This document shows, in pieces, positions 1-8,732 of a DNA stretch of 64,000 nt; the stretch's first letter is position 1; each line of letters begins with the position of its first letter. This DNA is from a virus. The stretch spans positions 1-64,000 of IMG/VR virus record IMGVR_UViG_3300042890_005066, one strand, 5' to 3'. Both the position numbers and the translations under genes were made by a program. Below the pieces are notes generated by a model. That model saw only the letters and a list, made by a program, of their open reading frames with translations, was not told the origin of the DNA and made no database searches.

Positions 1-336
1 AAGAATTAGTAAGATGAGTGTCAGTTAACCCCGCCTTTAGCAAAGAATTAGTTAAATGGGTGTCAGTAAAAACCGCCTTGAGTAAAGAATTAGTTAAATG
101 GGTGTCAGTGAGCCCCGCCTTGAGCAAAGAATTAGTAAGATGAGTGTCAGTTAACCCCGCCTTGAGTAAAGAATTAGTAAGATGAGTGTCAGTAAAACCC
201 GCCTTTAGCAAAGAATTAGTAAGATGGGCGTCAGTAAAACCAGCCCTTAATACGGACCTAGCTTGATGAGTGTCAGTAAGACCCACTCTCAGAACTGCCC
301 TTGTCTGGTGGACATCGATAAGACCGGCTTTTAAAA
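1..336 (-). repeat. 42-bp in-frame tandem repeat array
   Basis: Units begin at 1, 43, 85, 127, 169 and 211 with near-identical sequence and no spacers; two diverged units follow to about 336. The period is a multiple of three and the array is coding on the minus strand, which fits expansion and contraction by slipped-strand replication or unequal recombination while keeping frame. Confidence 0.85.
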
Positions 337-469
337 ACGAAGATGCGTTATGTTGCCTACTAGCGGTCAATCGAATTAAAGTCTGAGTTAAATGTGTATT
401 CGCGAACGTCCTAACAGCGCCGGATAATGCGGCTAACGGAGCATCAGATATTGGTCCAAAACCTAGCAT
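1..469 (-). CDS. Partial structural-type protein with 14-residue tandem repeats
   Basis: The reading frame opens at an ATG at 469 (N-terminus MLGFGPISDAPLAALSG) and stays open to the left edge, so the C-terminus lies outside the window. After about 50 non-repetitive residues the protein becomes a tandem 14-residue repeat, consensus TDTHLTNSLLKAG(L/F). At DNA level the period is exactly 42 bp from base 1 to about 252, with two more degenerate units up to about 336. Short Gly/Ala/Pro-rich N-termini of this style occur in phage structural proteins, so a virion or tail-associated role is plausible but not shown. Upstream there is only a weak purine-rich ribosome site (AAAGAG). I do not recognise the family. 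Confidence 0.7.
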   Translation of the reverse strand, partial: MLGFGPISDAPLAALSGAVRTFANTHLTQTLIRLTASRQHNASSFLKAGLIDVHQTRAVLRVGLTDTHQARSVLRAGFTDAHLTNSLLKAGFTDTHLTNSLLKAGLTDTHLTNSLLKAGLTDTHLTNSLLKAVFTDTHLTNSLLKAGLTDTHLTNS

Positions 470-500
470 GCTTCACACTCTTTAAAAGACGTAAGGTCTC

Positions 501-1817
501 TTAAATATATTCCACCAAAGCAGAACTAGATGCATCATAAATTGTAGGCGCAATAAAGACTTCGCCCGCGATATCAGATCCTACGACATCACCGAGGCCC
601 GTATAAGGCTTACCCTTAACCAACACCTCAGGTCTCAACACAGTAATAATCTCCAACGGCGTTTCCTCATCAAACGGCACTACAAAATCCACAAAATCCA
701 AAGACCTAAGTATCTCCAACCTCCGCTCCAAACAATTAACCGGTCGCCCATCGCCCTTCAATCGTCTAACACTCTCATCAGTATTAACGCCAACAACAAG
801 CTTATCGCCTTTTGACTTGGCGAACCTCAAATAGTCAACATGCCCAGCATGAAGAATATCAAAACACCCATTTGTAAACACTAACTTAAAATCTCGGTCA
901 CGCAGGACAGACGAATCATGTATTAATTTGTCTTTAACGAAATCATATAACCTTAAAGGCTTAATACTCGATCTCTGAACGTACAGACTGGAAGCATAAG
1001 TCGCTAACTTAGCTGAATCATGAATACCAAACCCTAATAAGACACTATACCCAAAGAAAGCTAAAAAACAATCACCAGCGCCAATTATATTTCGCTTAAC
1101 GACTGGTTCTTGCGGTACTTTAAACAGAACACCATCATCTAACCCAGCCACGCCTTTTTCGGCCATAGTTATAATAATGTTTCTGCAATCGGTTGCCTTG
1201 CTGATGACATCAAGCTGCTTTAACAAATCATCAGATCCTGACGCTTCCCTTGCTTCCTTAGCGTTTAACTTTAAGGCAAAGCAACCACGCCAGCGATGAA
1301 TGTCATTAGGTTTTATATCCACTATCGCATTGCTTAGATGATCTTTAAACCAATCGGCTTTAAAGAACCCTTTATTGTAATCGGAGAATAGATTAACATC
1401 AGCTGTAGGAAACCGCATGAGGTTTTCATCAATTTTTGCACCGTGTTCTTCCCGGTCTATTCTAAAGATAAACTCACTGCCATTATAATACCGCCTCTTT
1501 ATTGGAGTCAGCGGACTGTTAAAACAGTTTCTTGTGTCTATTTTGTTCTCAGTATACACAGAAAATGCCTGGTGAGAGAGAGCACCTACTAATTGTGATT
1601 TTATAGGCATGTTGGTGTATTGGTACGCCACGTTACCAGCACCGCCAGGCATAGACGTTACATTTTTTTCTAAAAACGCTGGGAACACAGACTCTGGATT
1701 AAATTTAGGCTCTACTTGAATATACTCATCGACCAAACAGTCTCCGGCTATATTAATGACTTTAGTGTTATGTAAAGCTCTGGCAATAAAATCATTGGTC
1801 AATGTTGAACTTATCAT
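501..1817 (-). CDS. hldE: HldE-like bifunctional heptose-7-phosphate kinase / heptose-1-phosphate nucleotidyltransferase
   Basis: 438 residues, slightly shorter than bacterial HldE (about 477). The N-terminal PfkB-type kinase domain (about 18-300) shows GGAGN at 58-62, DYNKG at 146-150, KLNAKEA near 183 and the catalytic GAGD loop at 246-249. The C-terminal cytidylyltransferase-fold domain (about 310-438) shows TNGCFD and the HAGH nucleotide-binding motif at 323-326, then RLKGDGRPVN and LVKGKPY. In bacteria this enzyme phosphorylates D-glycero-D-manno-heptose 7-phosphate and adenylylates the 1-phosphate to make ADP-heptose for LPS. Both halves keep their signature motifs, so activity is likely. 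The start overlaps the end of the sulfotransferase gene by 26 bases and has no clear ribosome site, which suggests coupled translation. Substrate may differ from the bacterial one. Confidence 0.88.
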   Translation of the reverse strand: MISSTLTNDFIARALHNTKVINIAGDCLVDEYIQVEPKFNPESVFPAFLEKNVTSMPGGAGNVAYQYTNMPIKSQLVGALSHQAFSVYTENKIDTRNCFNSPLTPIKRRYYNGSEFIFRIDREEHGAKIDENLMRFPTADVNLFSDYNKGFFKADWFKDHLSNAIVDIKPNDIHRWRGCFALKLNAKEAREASGSDDLLKQLDVISKATDCRNIIITMAEKGVAGLDDGVLFKVPQEPVVKRNIIGAGDCFLAFFGYSVLLGFGIHDSAKLATYASSLYVQRSSIKPLRLYDFVKDKLIHDSSVLRDRDFKLVFTNGCFDILHAGHVDYLRFAKSKGDKLVVGVNTDESVRRLKGDGRPVNCLERRLEILRSLDFVDFVVPFDEETPLEIITVLRPEVLVKGKPYTGLGDVVGSDIAGEVFIAPTIYDASSSALVEYI

Positions 1818-2580
1818 AGTATGAACTCAAAAAAGGACCTAGTATCTTGTGCGGGTGAGTACTAATTTTATTTAGCGTGGGTCGGATAGCATGTAACCCA
1901 TTAAGCCCCCAAGCAGCATCCTTCGACTCAGCACAAGCATTGTCAATGTTACCAAAATCATGATCACAGCCGCTTAATCCAAGATAATCATCAATTCTAT
2001 TCATGGTCTCTAACGGAGAACCAGTAATCTCGTCATAAGACATCAATAAAATATTGCTACGATGATTGCTCAAACCATGAACAAGACTATTATAAGGATC
2101 AGAAATATAATTTTCCCACAAGCATTTAGCTCTAGCTTCAGTAGTGATAGGTATGCGCTTCTGCATAAGATGATTGTCGACAAAATTGTCACCCTTTTGC
2201 TGATTCATAAGGACAATATACGACGTAATAACCTCGCTAATCGGCCTATAAGTGCACATTATTTTAGGAGAAGGAGTTATGCACTTGGTGGCAGGCCAAA
2301 CATTCCTGGGCCAACCCCTGTGCTTATCAATGATAACTGATTCATTATACTGACCATAATAAGTCTCGACGATAGCTTTATAAATGTCAGTATCAATAGC
2401 CTCATTAAAAGTATAACAGACATTCAACCTATTGAAAGCTTCATTCGTAAAACACAATAAATCTAGCACCGGACTAGTTGGAGTCACGTACACATCTCTT
2501 TGCTGGGCTAAAAGAGAACCAAGCAAAGTCGAACCACTTCTTGGCAAACCAGATAGGAAATGAATAGTTTTTACAGACAT
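1792..2580 (-). CDS. Sulfotransferase-family protein
   Basis: 262 residues. The N-terminus carries the PAPS-binding P-loop-like motif LPRSGSTLLGSLL (about residues 12-24), directly after a beta strand, as in cytosolic and Golgi sulfotransferases and bacterial Sulfotransfer_3 proteins. A later region around YRPISEVITSY fits the 3'-phosphate-binding part (Arg/Ser). It would transfer sulfate from PAPS to a hydroxyl, most likely on a sugar given its neighbours. It overlaps the GT25-like gene by 10 bases upstream and the HldE-like gene by 26 bases downstream, so these genes are co-transcribed. Acceptor unknown. Confidence 0.75.
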   Translation of the reverse strand: MSVKTIHFLSGLPRSGSTLLGSLLAQQRDVYVTPTSPVLDLLCFTNEAFNRLNVCYTFNEAIDTDIYKAIVETYYGQYNESVIIDKHRGWPRNVWPATKCITPSPKIMCTYRPISEVITSYIVLMNQQKGDNFVDNHLMQKRIPITTEARAKCLWENYISDPYNSLVHGLSNHRSNILLMSYDEITGSPLETMNRIDDYLGLSGCDHDFGNIDNACAESKDAAWGLNGLHAIRPTLNKISTHPHKILGPFLSSYYDKFNIDQ

Positions 2581-3278
2581 CTATTATTCACCTTCATCAT
2601 ATGTGGATCGTTATATTTCTCAGTCTTTTCAGGGCTAGTAGACTCACCAGCCATATCAACCGCAAAAATCCCATGTTGCACTATTGGGAATACATCTATC
2701 CTTAGCAACACATCAATACTAGTCACAATACCAAACTTAATAACATGAGTCAACAACTGCCTAGCTATCATAGGATCAACAGCATAAGCGTGTGCCCTGA
2801 GCATGAACCTATAATTAGGATTTAATTGCCCATGGATAGGAATCAAGCCCCAATACTTATTCTCGACCTGCTCAATACTGCCGAGATACACAATGTTATT
2901 AATAGCATTATGATGAGTATAAGGCTGAACCATCACAGCGTCATGCTCAAGAATCACTATAGGCTGATCAATCTCAACACACCTAGCCCATAAAGACAAA
3001 TGGCTTAAAACTACAGACACCTCAGTCACAGCAAGTGCTGGGTTAATCTGCTTAATCCATTTCAAATATTGTCTGTCTTTAGAATGCTCAGGTATTAATA
3101 TCTCGCCTTTAGTGCCATCAAAAGCATCGTATACCACATAATTCATGCCTACTTCTTTACAAGAATCTTGGCATCTTTGAGACATGGTTTCGGATAACTC
3201 ATGCCCCTTCAATGTGATGATGTAAGCTGATTCTACTTCAGTGTTATACTTATATGAAAGCGATTCTTTGAGTATCAT
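2571..3278 (-). CDS. GT25-like glycosyltransferase (copy 1)
   Basis: 235 residues. It has the layout of glycosyltransferase family 25 (LPS biosynthesis galactosyltransferase-like): an N-terminal strand AYIITLKGH, a central VVLSHLSLW (about 90-97) and ILEHDAV (109-115), where family members usually have a LEDD-type metal site. The LEHD variant is notable because one acidic residue is replaced by His. It is a tandem paralogue of the next upstream gene (3275-3949), with closely matching segments throughout. It overlaps that gene by 4 bases (ATGA). Confidence 0.7.
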   Translation of the reverse strand: MILKESLSYKYNTEVESAYIITLKGHELSETMSQRCQDSCKEVGMNYVVYDAFDGTKGEILIPEHSKDRQYLKWIKQINPALAVTEVSVVLSHLSLWARCVEIDQPIVILEHDAVMVQPYTHHNAINNIVYLGSIEQVENKYWGLIPIHGQLNPNYRFMLRAHAYAVDPMIARQLLTHVIKFGIVTSIDVLLRIDVFPIVQHGIFAVDMAGESTSPEKTEKYNDPHMMKVNNRCL

Positions 3279-3949
3279 TTATTAGGCTCATATAACTCTG
3301 GGATTGTGGTCTTACCCGACAGATCTTGTGCGAAAAGTCCATGCTGAACTATTGGGAAAATATCAGCCCTAATCATACAATCGACAGGAGTCGTTATCCC
3401 GTACTTGATCAAATGGGAGAGCAGATTTCTAGCCACCATAGGATCGACAGCGTAAGCGTGAGTTTTATAGATATATCGAAAATCTGGCGATATCTGAGCA
3501 TGAATTGGTATCAATCCGCAATAATTGTTTCTTACCTGCACATTACTACCAAGATACACAATATTATTTAGAGCATTATGATGAGTGTACTTTTGAAGCA
3601 TCACAGCATCATGTTCTAATATGATAATGGGACGATCTATTTCTACACACTTGCACCACAGAGAATAGTGACTTAGAAGACAGCATACCTCTGGTGGCGT
3701 GAGAGTAAAATTGACCATCTTTAACAATTTCAGATAGTCTTTATCTTTGGAGTGGTCAGGGACAATAATTCTTCCTGATGTCCCGTCGAATGCATCATAT
3801 ATCTGTGCTGATTGACCGACGTCTATGCATGATTCTATACATCTTTGGGCCATTGCTTCTGATTCAGCGTGACCTTTAAGTGTTATAATGTACGCCGATT
3901 CGACTTCCAGGTTATAGTGATAGCTCAGACCTTCGAATACTTCATCCAT
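3275..3949 (-). CDS. GT25-like glycosyltransferase (copy 2)
   Basis: 224 residues, a paralogue of 2571-3278. It shares the N-terminal SAYIITLKGH strand, VYDAFDGT-like segment (here IYDAFDGT), CCLLSHYSLW and ILEHDAVM. The shared departure from the usual LEDD motif shows it was present before the duplication. The shared HHNALNNIVYLGS-like block and FPIVQHG block run to the C-terminus, so both copies are full length. The pair probably adds similar sugars to different acceptors or positions. It overlaps the TPR-transferase gene upstream by 8 bases. Confidence 0.7.
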   Translation of the reverse strand: MDEVFEGLSYHYNLEVESAYIITLKGHAESEAMAQRCIESCIDVGQSAQIYDAFDGTSGRIIVPDHSKDKDYLKLLKMVNFTLTPPEVCCLLSHYSLWCKCVEIDRPIIILEHDAVMLQKYTHHNALNNIVYLGSNVQVRNNYCGLIPIHAQISPDFRYIYKTHAYAVDPMVARNLLSHLIKYGITTPVDCMIRADIFPIVQHGLFAQDLSGKTTIPELYEPNK

Positions 3950-5411
3950 TTAGTATCTCTTTTAATTTGGCTATTGGTTCATCCCATACTCTTGGGCGTT
4001 CCTGTCTCAGTAGTGTCACGTTGTCACCATACCATGGGCTCTGGTCTCCTGAGTGGGACCAAACATAGTATGCCGAGATCGGCACTAGTACTATTACTTT
4101 TTTGCCCATTGACGCGGCAGCATGAGCTATCGATGTGCAGGATGTAATCACGACGTCTAAGTTGGCTAGCGCACCGAACAGGTCTTCAATGGTTTCAAGA
4201 TCACCACTTAGGTCTGATATGCCTGGGAAGTCTTGTAGTTCTTCTAGGCCATGGTCTCTTTGGAGGCTGTAATAATAGTGATTTGGGTTTTTACCTATCG
4301 CTTCGTAAAGCTGCTTGACTGGGTATGATCTGTGCAGGTCATGGTCATATGCTGGATTACCTTGCCATCTGATGCCTATTTTCAGTCGTTTTGGTAATTC
4401 TTCTGGTAATGGTTCAAATCCTGAATAGTATGTCAGGTAGTTCCATGCGTAGTCTTCTAATTTTTTAGACCATTTTTCTACGAAGTCTTCATCAGCTTTC
4501 AAGTATGGTCCGTACCAGAGGTCTTCGTATTGCAAGTCTAGATAAATTGGTAGATGCATAGAATACGTCCATTGTACTCCTGGTATTTTCCTTACTTCTG
4601 TTAGGTCGTTGATGACGGTGAAGCCGTTGTTTTGGAATAGTTCGGTTAAGCCTTTTCGTTCATCGTTGGTGGCTTTTCCATGCCATTTGGCATACCAGTA
4701 TGGTGTTATGCCGCGATCTTTAAGATGCTTCATGAATCTGATATTGATTATTTCATCACCGATTCCTGCTTCTGCGTAGATTATCAAATGTTTAACATCT
4801 GGAGAGCCTTGCCAGAATGGCAGGTCTAATTCTTGGTTTCTGTTGAATATTGTTTCGGTATTCCATAGTTTCATTTTGGCACCGTCTAATATGAAGTGCC
4901 TCAGTCCTTCTTGGAATTTATCTCTGTATAGGTAATAAGTCCCTAGGTTAAAGTTGATTTTTATTCTTGTCTGTTCGGATATGTCTTTGCTTTCTAGCGC
5001 TTTGTGTAGTATTTCTTCTGCTTCTGGTTTTCTGTTTAATAGGTATAGTGAGTATGCTTTTTCGAGTTGCACGTCTGCGTCTTGTGGCATGATGCGTTCG
5101 TTGCATTTAATATATGTGAGTGCTTTTTCTGGTTGGTTTGCGTGGTTGTAGACGTTTATTAGGTTGTTTCGTGTGATATAGGTATGTTGTGGGCTTGGTG
5201 CCACTACGAGTGCCTTTTCGCCATATTTAATGGCTTCCATATAGTTCTTGAGCTTGAAGTAGCATTTTGATATATTGTCGTATTGTGGGAAGTGCCCGGC
5301 ATGTTTGGCGAATGTTTCTAGGATTTGGAAGGATAGGTCTGTCCTTCCAAATTTTTCCAACATGTATGTGATCGGCTCGAGGTCGTCTACGCCTTTTGGT
5401 TGTTCATCCAT
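3942..5411 (-). CDS. TPR protein with GT9-like (heptosyltransferase-type) glycosyltransferase domain
   Basis: 489 residues. Roughly residues 10-190 form tetratricopeptide-type helical repeats (for example CYFKLKNYMEAIKYGEKAL and AYSLYLLNRKPEAEEILHKAL). The C-terminal half has GT-B features: EAGIGDEIINIRFMKHL early, then KIGIRWQGNPAYDHD, SLQRDHG and DVVITSCTSIAHAAASMGKKV near the end. This is the pattern of GT9/ADP-heptose:LPS heptosyltransferases and of TPR-GT fusions that glycosylate proteins. Its place in one operon with an HldE-like ADP-heptose enzyme makes a heptose donor reasonable, but that is inference. Overlaps neighbours by 8 bases on both sides. Confidence 0.75.
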   Translation of the reverse strand: MDEQPKGVDDLEPITYMLEKFGRTDLSFQILETFAKHAGHFPQYDNISKCYFKLKNYMEAIKYGEKALVVAPSPQHTYITRNNLINVYNHANQPEKALTYIKCNERIMPQDADVQLEKAYSLYLLNRKPEAEEILHKALESKDISEQTRIKINFNLGTYYLYRDKFQEGLRHFILDGAKMKLWNTETIFNRNQELDLPFWQGSPDVKHLIIYAEAGIGDEIINIRFMKHLKDRGITPYWYAKWHGKATNDERKGLTELFQNNGFTVINDLTEVRKIPGVQWTYSMHLPIYLDLQYEDLWYGPYLKADEDFVEKWSKKLEDYAWNYLTYYSGFEPLPEELPKRLKIGIRWQGNPAYDHDLHRSYPVKQLYEAIGKNPNHYYYSLQRDHGLEELQDFPGISDLSGDLETIEDLFGALANLDVVITSCTSIAHAAASMGKKVIVLVPISAYYVWSHSGDQSPWYGDNVTLLRQERPRVWDEPIAKLKEILNG

Positions 5412-5952
5412 TTTTCACCACCAGTAGTTTTATGAAGACGTCTTTGTATACGTTATTAAACCGTTTGCTGAGTGTATCGAGCTCTTCGTATTTGCCTTCT
5501 GTGGCGAGGTGTTGGAAGTCATCGTCGACTGAGTATGAGTAGTCTGCTACTTCGAAGTCTACATTTAATCTGGGGGCGAAGCCGCTGCTACTTTCGTGGT
5601 GTTCTTTATGCCACTCACAGTATTTCTTGCTGAATTGTCTTAGCATGTTGACTGTTATTGGGCGTCTGTGGGTTGGGTCGCCGTAGTAGTTTTCGTGTCT
5701 GTGGTGTGGTACTGCTATGTCGATTATTGCACTGTCTTGGCAGACTCTATATAATTCTTTAATGACGTGGAAGAAGCCTTCTCCTATATGTTCTAGGATG
5801 TGGTGGGCTCTTATTTCTTCTATGCTGTTGTCTTCGAATGGCCAGGTTTCTGTTTCGAGGTTGAAGCAGTAGTCTGGTTGTGTTAATGGGTCGTGGTCTA
5901 CGTTTTGGTAACCGTCTAGTCTTTTGTAGCCGCCGCCTATGTTTAGCTTCAT
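5404..5952 (-). CDS. Class I SAM-dependent methyltransferase
   Basis: 182 residues. The N-terminus MKLNIGGGYKRLDGYQNVD is the glycine-rich SAM-binding loop of small type-11-like methyltransferases, followed by WPFEDNSIEEIRAHHILEH, the typical segment after the acidic ribose-binding residue. A DIAVPHH stretch follows. Such small enzymes often methylate sugars or lipids and sit in glycan clusters, as here. The start overlaps the end of the YkgJ-like gene by 4 bases (ATGA). Substrate unknown. Confidence 0.75.
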   Translation of the reverse strand: MKLNIGGGYKRLDGYQNVDHDPLTQPDYCFNLETETWPFEDNSIEEIRAHHILEHIGEGFFHVIKELYRVCQDSAIIDIAVPHHRHENYYGDPTHRRPITVNMLRQFSKKYCEWHKEHHESSSGFAPRLNVDFEVADYSYSVDDDFQHLATEGKYEELDTLSKRFNNVYKDVFIKLLVVKNG

Positions 5953-6350
5953 CGTTTTTCCTGTATGAAGTCTTCTGGGCCGTATAGTTCTATTGTTTTA
6001 TTGTATCGCATGATTATATACTGGGTGTTGTGTTTGTGTGCGAAATCAGTTAGTTCTGATATGGCTTGTGGGTTGACGTTATTTGTTATTTCTATGGCTC
6101 TTAGGAATTGTCCTTTTGTCCATTTTTCTACTGAGATCATGAGTCCTGATTGGTCTGGTCTCATCCATTCTGGGAATAGTTCTTGGGTCCATGCGCATTG
6201 GTAGTTTTTGCAGACTTCGGGTCTTGCGTTGTATATGAGGCATCCTGAGCATTGGAATGGGCATTTATTGTTTAATATGGTTAGGCCATATACATTTAGC
6301 TTTAGGTGGCCGTCGCAACAGGCTGTGCATTCAGAGCAAGGTCGCATCAT
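5949..6350 (-). CDS. YkgJ-family cysteine-cluster protein
   Basis: 133 residues from the ATG at 6350, which overlaps the TGA of the RCC1 gene upstream (ATGA). Longer in-frame extensions to 6443 would run into that gene and lack a ribosome site. The N-terminus MMRPCSECTACCDGHLK holds the CxxCxxCC signature of the UPF0153/YkgJ family (putative Zn or Fe-S binding), and a second Cys group follows (CPFQCSGCLIY, then VCKNYQCAW). Biochemical role of the family is unclear. Its position between an adhesin and a methyltransferase suggests virion or glycan modification, but this is a guess. Confidence 0.75.
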   Translation of the reverse strand: MMRPCSECTACCDGHLKLNVYGLTILNNKCPFQCSGCLIYNARPEVCKNYQCAWTQELFPEWMRPDQSGLMISVEKWTKGQFLRAIEITNNVNPQAISELTDFAHKHNTQYIIMRYNKTIELYGPEDFIQEKR

Positions 6351-7528
6351 GTATCGCTGCTTAGTATTAATAAGCTTATTGAATTGCCACCGTCGATTGA
6401 TTTCCATTTTGATTGAGATATTGCTTGAATTGGTGAACTGCACCCTGTTGTGCTATTATTACCGAATTGTCCAGAACCATTATCACCCCAAAAATATACA
6501 GTGCCGTTTTTTTTAATAGCGATTGTGTGGTAATACCCACAGGACACAGCATACCAATCAGTCCCGCCAGCTACTGTTTGGACGGGTGACGAACGGTTTA
6601 TTGTGCTGTTATCGCCGAGTTGCCCATTGCTGTTTAAGCCCCAACACCATAAAGTACCATCGTATTTCACTGCAGCGGTGTGGTGATATAAGGTTGATAC
6701 TTGTTTCCAATTAGAGCCGATAGTTTGGACAGGCGATGATCTATCAGTTGAAGTACCATCGCCAAGTGTGCCAAGACTATTATAGCCCCACATCCATAAT
6801 GTACCATTAGTCTTGATAGCGGCAGTATGTGCTCTCCCGCATTCTGCTTGATCCCAATTGTAACTAACTGTTATTTCTTGATGCACACGAGCGTCAAAAA
6901 GATTACAATGACCATAGGTTGATCCCTCGCCTAATTGCCCACTACTATTGAGCCCCCATGACCATAACGACCCATCAGTTTTAATAGCTGCAGAATGTGC
7001 ATACCCGCAGGATACTTTTGACCAATTAGTAGCAGCGCTTATGTTGGGCATTGGCGAAATATAAGATTCAGTATTTGTGTCACGAAACCCAAGCCTGCAA
7101 TCACCGCTAAATCCCCAACAGTATATTGTTCCGTCAGTCTTAACTGCAGCCGCGTGAAAATTCCCAGCTGAAACGCTTGCCCAAGAGCCTGCACCAAATA
7201 TCTGAACTGGCGAACTTTTACTGGTACGTGTTCCATCACCAAGTTGACCATTTGTGCCTATACCCCATAACCATAAGGTGCCATCTGATTTAATAGCAGC
7301 TGAAAATCCACCGCCTCCCGTGGAAGCTTTAGCCCAGCTTGCGCCACCAGCTATGGTCTGGACAGGGGAGGATCTTGATGTTGTGGTATTGTCTCCGAGT
7401 CGTCCGGAACCGTTGGACCCAATAGCAAATAAAATACCAGAGCTATTAAGCATGTAGTACTTTTCCATATACACGTCGCTTAGGTCGACAGTCGCGTTAT
7501 TGTAATTGAACTTGTAACCACTTGCCAT
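6347..7528 (-). CDS. RCC1-repeat seven-bladed beta-propeller protein (adhesin candidate)
   Basis: 393 residues. A short N-terminal anchor MASGYKFNYNNATVDLSDVY, shared almost exactly with 7549-8718 and 50419-50793, is followed by seven RCC1-type blades. Each blade is about 50 residues with the pattern SSPVQT..GG..W..VS.G..HTAAIK.DGTLW.WG.N..GQLGD. Counting W/FxxG strand motifs gives seven, the number that closes an RCC1 propeller. It is more diverged between blades than its neighbours. A clear ribosome site (GGGAGAAATGG) precedes the ATG. A virion surface or receptor-binding role is inferred from the fibre-cassette context. Confidence 0.8.
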   Translation of the reverse strand: MASGYKFNYNNATVDLSDVYMEKYYMLNSSGILFAIGSNGSGRLGDNTTTSRSSPVQTIAGGASWAKASTGGGGFSAAIKSDGTLWLWGIGTNGQLGDGTRTSKSSPVQIFGAGSWASVSAGNFHAAAVKTDGTIYCWGFSGDCRLGFRDTNTESYISPMPNISAATNWSKVSCGYAHSAAIKTDGSLWSWGLNSSGQLGEGSTYGHCNLFDARVHQEITVSYNWDQAECGRAHTAAIKTNGTLWMWGYNSLGTLGDGTSTDRSSPVQTIGSNWKQVSTLYHHTAAVKYDGTLWCWGLNSNGQLGDNSTINRSSPVQTVAGGTDWYAVSCGYYHTIAIKKNGTVYFWGDNGSGQFGNNSTTGCSSPIQAISQSKWKSIDGGNSISLLILSSDT

Positions 7529-7548
7529 TATCCATTTCTCCCTTATTA

Positions 7549-8718
7549 TTATCCAGCAGCGATTGCAACAGTGTGATCAGGACTACCAGACTGAGAAGAC
7601 GCTGAAACGCTTTCCCAAACTATTCCTGTAACTACCGTCTGGACTGGACTAGATCTAGAAGTACTTGAATTGTCGCCCAAATTAGCATACTGATTATAAC
7701 CCCATAACCATAAGCTACCATTGTTTTTAATGGCGGCGGTATAACCACCGCCACACGACAATATTTTCCATGTACTTCCACCAGCCACAGTCTGAACAGG
7801 GGAAGATCTGCCGGTTGTGGTATTATCACCCAATCGCCCATTGCCATTGCCGCCCCATGACCACAAAGTTCCATCATTTTTAATAGCGGCACAATGATTA
7901 ACTCCGACCGAAACGCTACTCCAAGTAGAACCAGCGGCTATGGTCTGAACAGGCGAACTCTTAGTCACTATAGTGTTATCACCCAATTGGCCGCTAGTTC
8001 CCAGGCCCCATAACCACAAAGTACCATCCGTTTTGGTTGCAGCGACAGTCCCTAAGCCAACCGAAACACTTCTCCAAGTAGAACCACCGGTTATAGTCTG
8101 AACAGGAGAACTTCTGTTGACTATCGTATTATCACCGAGTTCACCACTACTATTCAAACCCCAAGCCCAAAGTGTTCCGTCAGATTTAATTGCAGCAGTC
8201 ACTTTATAGCCGCATGATACTTGTACCCAATTAGTACCACCAATTACAGTCTGAATGGGCGATGAATAATTTCCAGCTGTTACACCAAGTTGGCCAGAAG
8301 CGCCAGAACCCCACAGCCATAATGTACCATCAGTTTTTATAGAAGCAGCATGTATTTCGCCAGCAGAGACTTTATCCCAAGTATTGCCACCAGCTATAGT
8401 TTGTATAGGTGAACTTTTACTATTGGTCGTGCCGTCACCGAGTCCCCCAAGGAAATTTGCGCCCCAGCCCCACAGTGTACCATCAGTTTTAATAGCTAAA
8501 GTATAGCTATTACCGCTTGAAGCTTGTTTCCAATTCAACCCGCCTGTTACAGTTTGGACCGGCGAAGATTTAGAAACAACTGTATTGTCGCCCATTGCGC
8601 CAGAGCCACCGTTACCCCATGACCATAGTAAATTATCACCGAAATACTGCTTTTCCACGTATACGTCGCTTAGGTCGATTGTCGCGTTATTGTAATTGAA
8701 CTTGTAGCCACTCGCCAT
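7549..8718 (-). CDS. RCC1-repeat seven-bladed beta-propeller protein
   Basis: 389 residues. Same N-terminal anchor (MASGYKFNYNNATIDLSDVY) as the downstream gene, then seven blades with WxWG motifs (WSWG, WGWG, WLWG, WAWG, WLWG, WSWG, WLWG) and a closing strand HTVAIAAG. Blades are very similar to one another, e.g. SSPVQTIAGGSTW. Preceded by GGGAGAAATGA-type ribosome site and 20 bases from the next gene. The closest paralogue in the window is 50808-52031 in the second cassette for the propeller part, while the anchor matches 50419-50793, so anchors and propellers appear to have been exchanged. Confidence 0.82.
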   Translation of the reverse strand: MASGYKFNYNNATIDLSDVYVEKQYFGDNLLWSWGNGGSGAMGDNTVVSKSSPVQTVTGGLNWKQASSGNSYTLAIKTDGTLWGWGANFLGGLGDGTTNSKSSPIQTIAGGNTWDKVSAGEIHAASIKTDGTLWLWGSGASGQLGVTAGNYSSPIQTVIGGTNWVQVSCGYKVTAAIKSDGTLWAWGLNSSGELGDNTIVNRSSPVQTITGGSTWRSVSVGLGTVAATKTDGTLWLWGLGTSGQLGDNTIVTKSSPVQTIAAGSTWSSVSVGVNHCAAIKNDGTLWSWGGNGNGRLGDNTTTGRSSPVQTVAGGSTWKILSCGGGYTAAIKNNGSLWLWGYNQYANLGDNSSTSRSSPVQTVVTGIVWESVSASSQSGSPDHTVAIAAG

Positions 8719-8732
8719 TATTCATTTCTCCC

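Noticed and set aside
1-252. CRISPR-like array of 42-bp repeats
   Set aside because: Units are directly adjacent without spacers, and are in frame as protein repeats.
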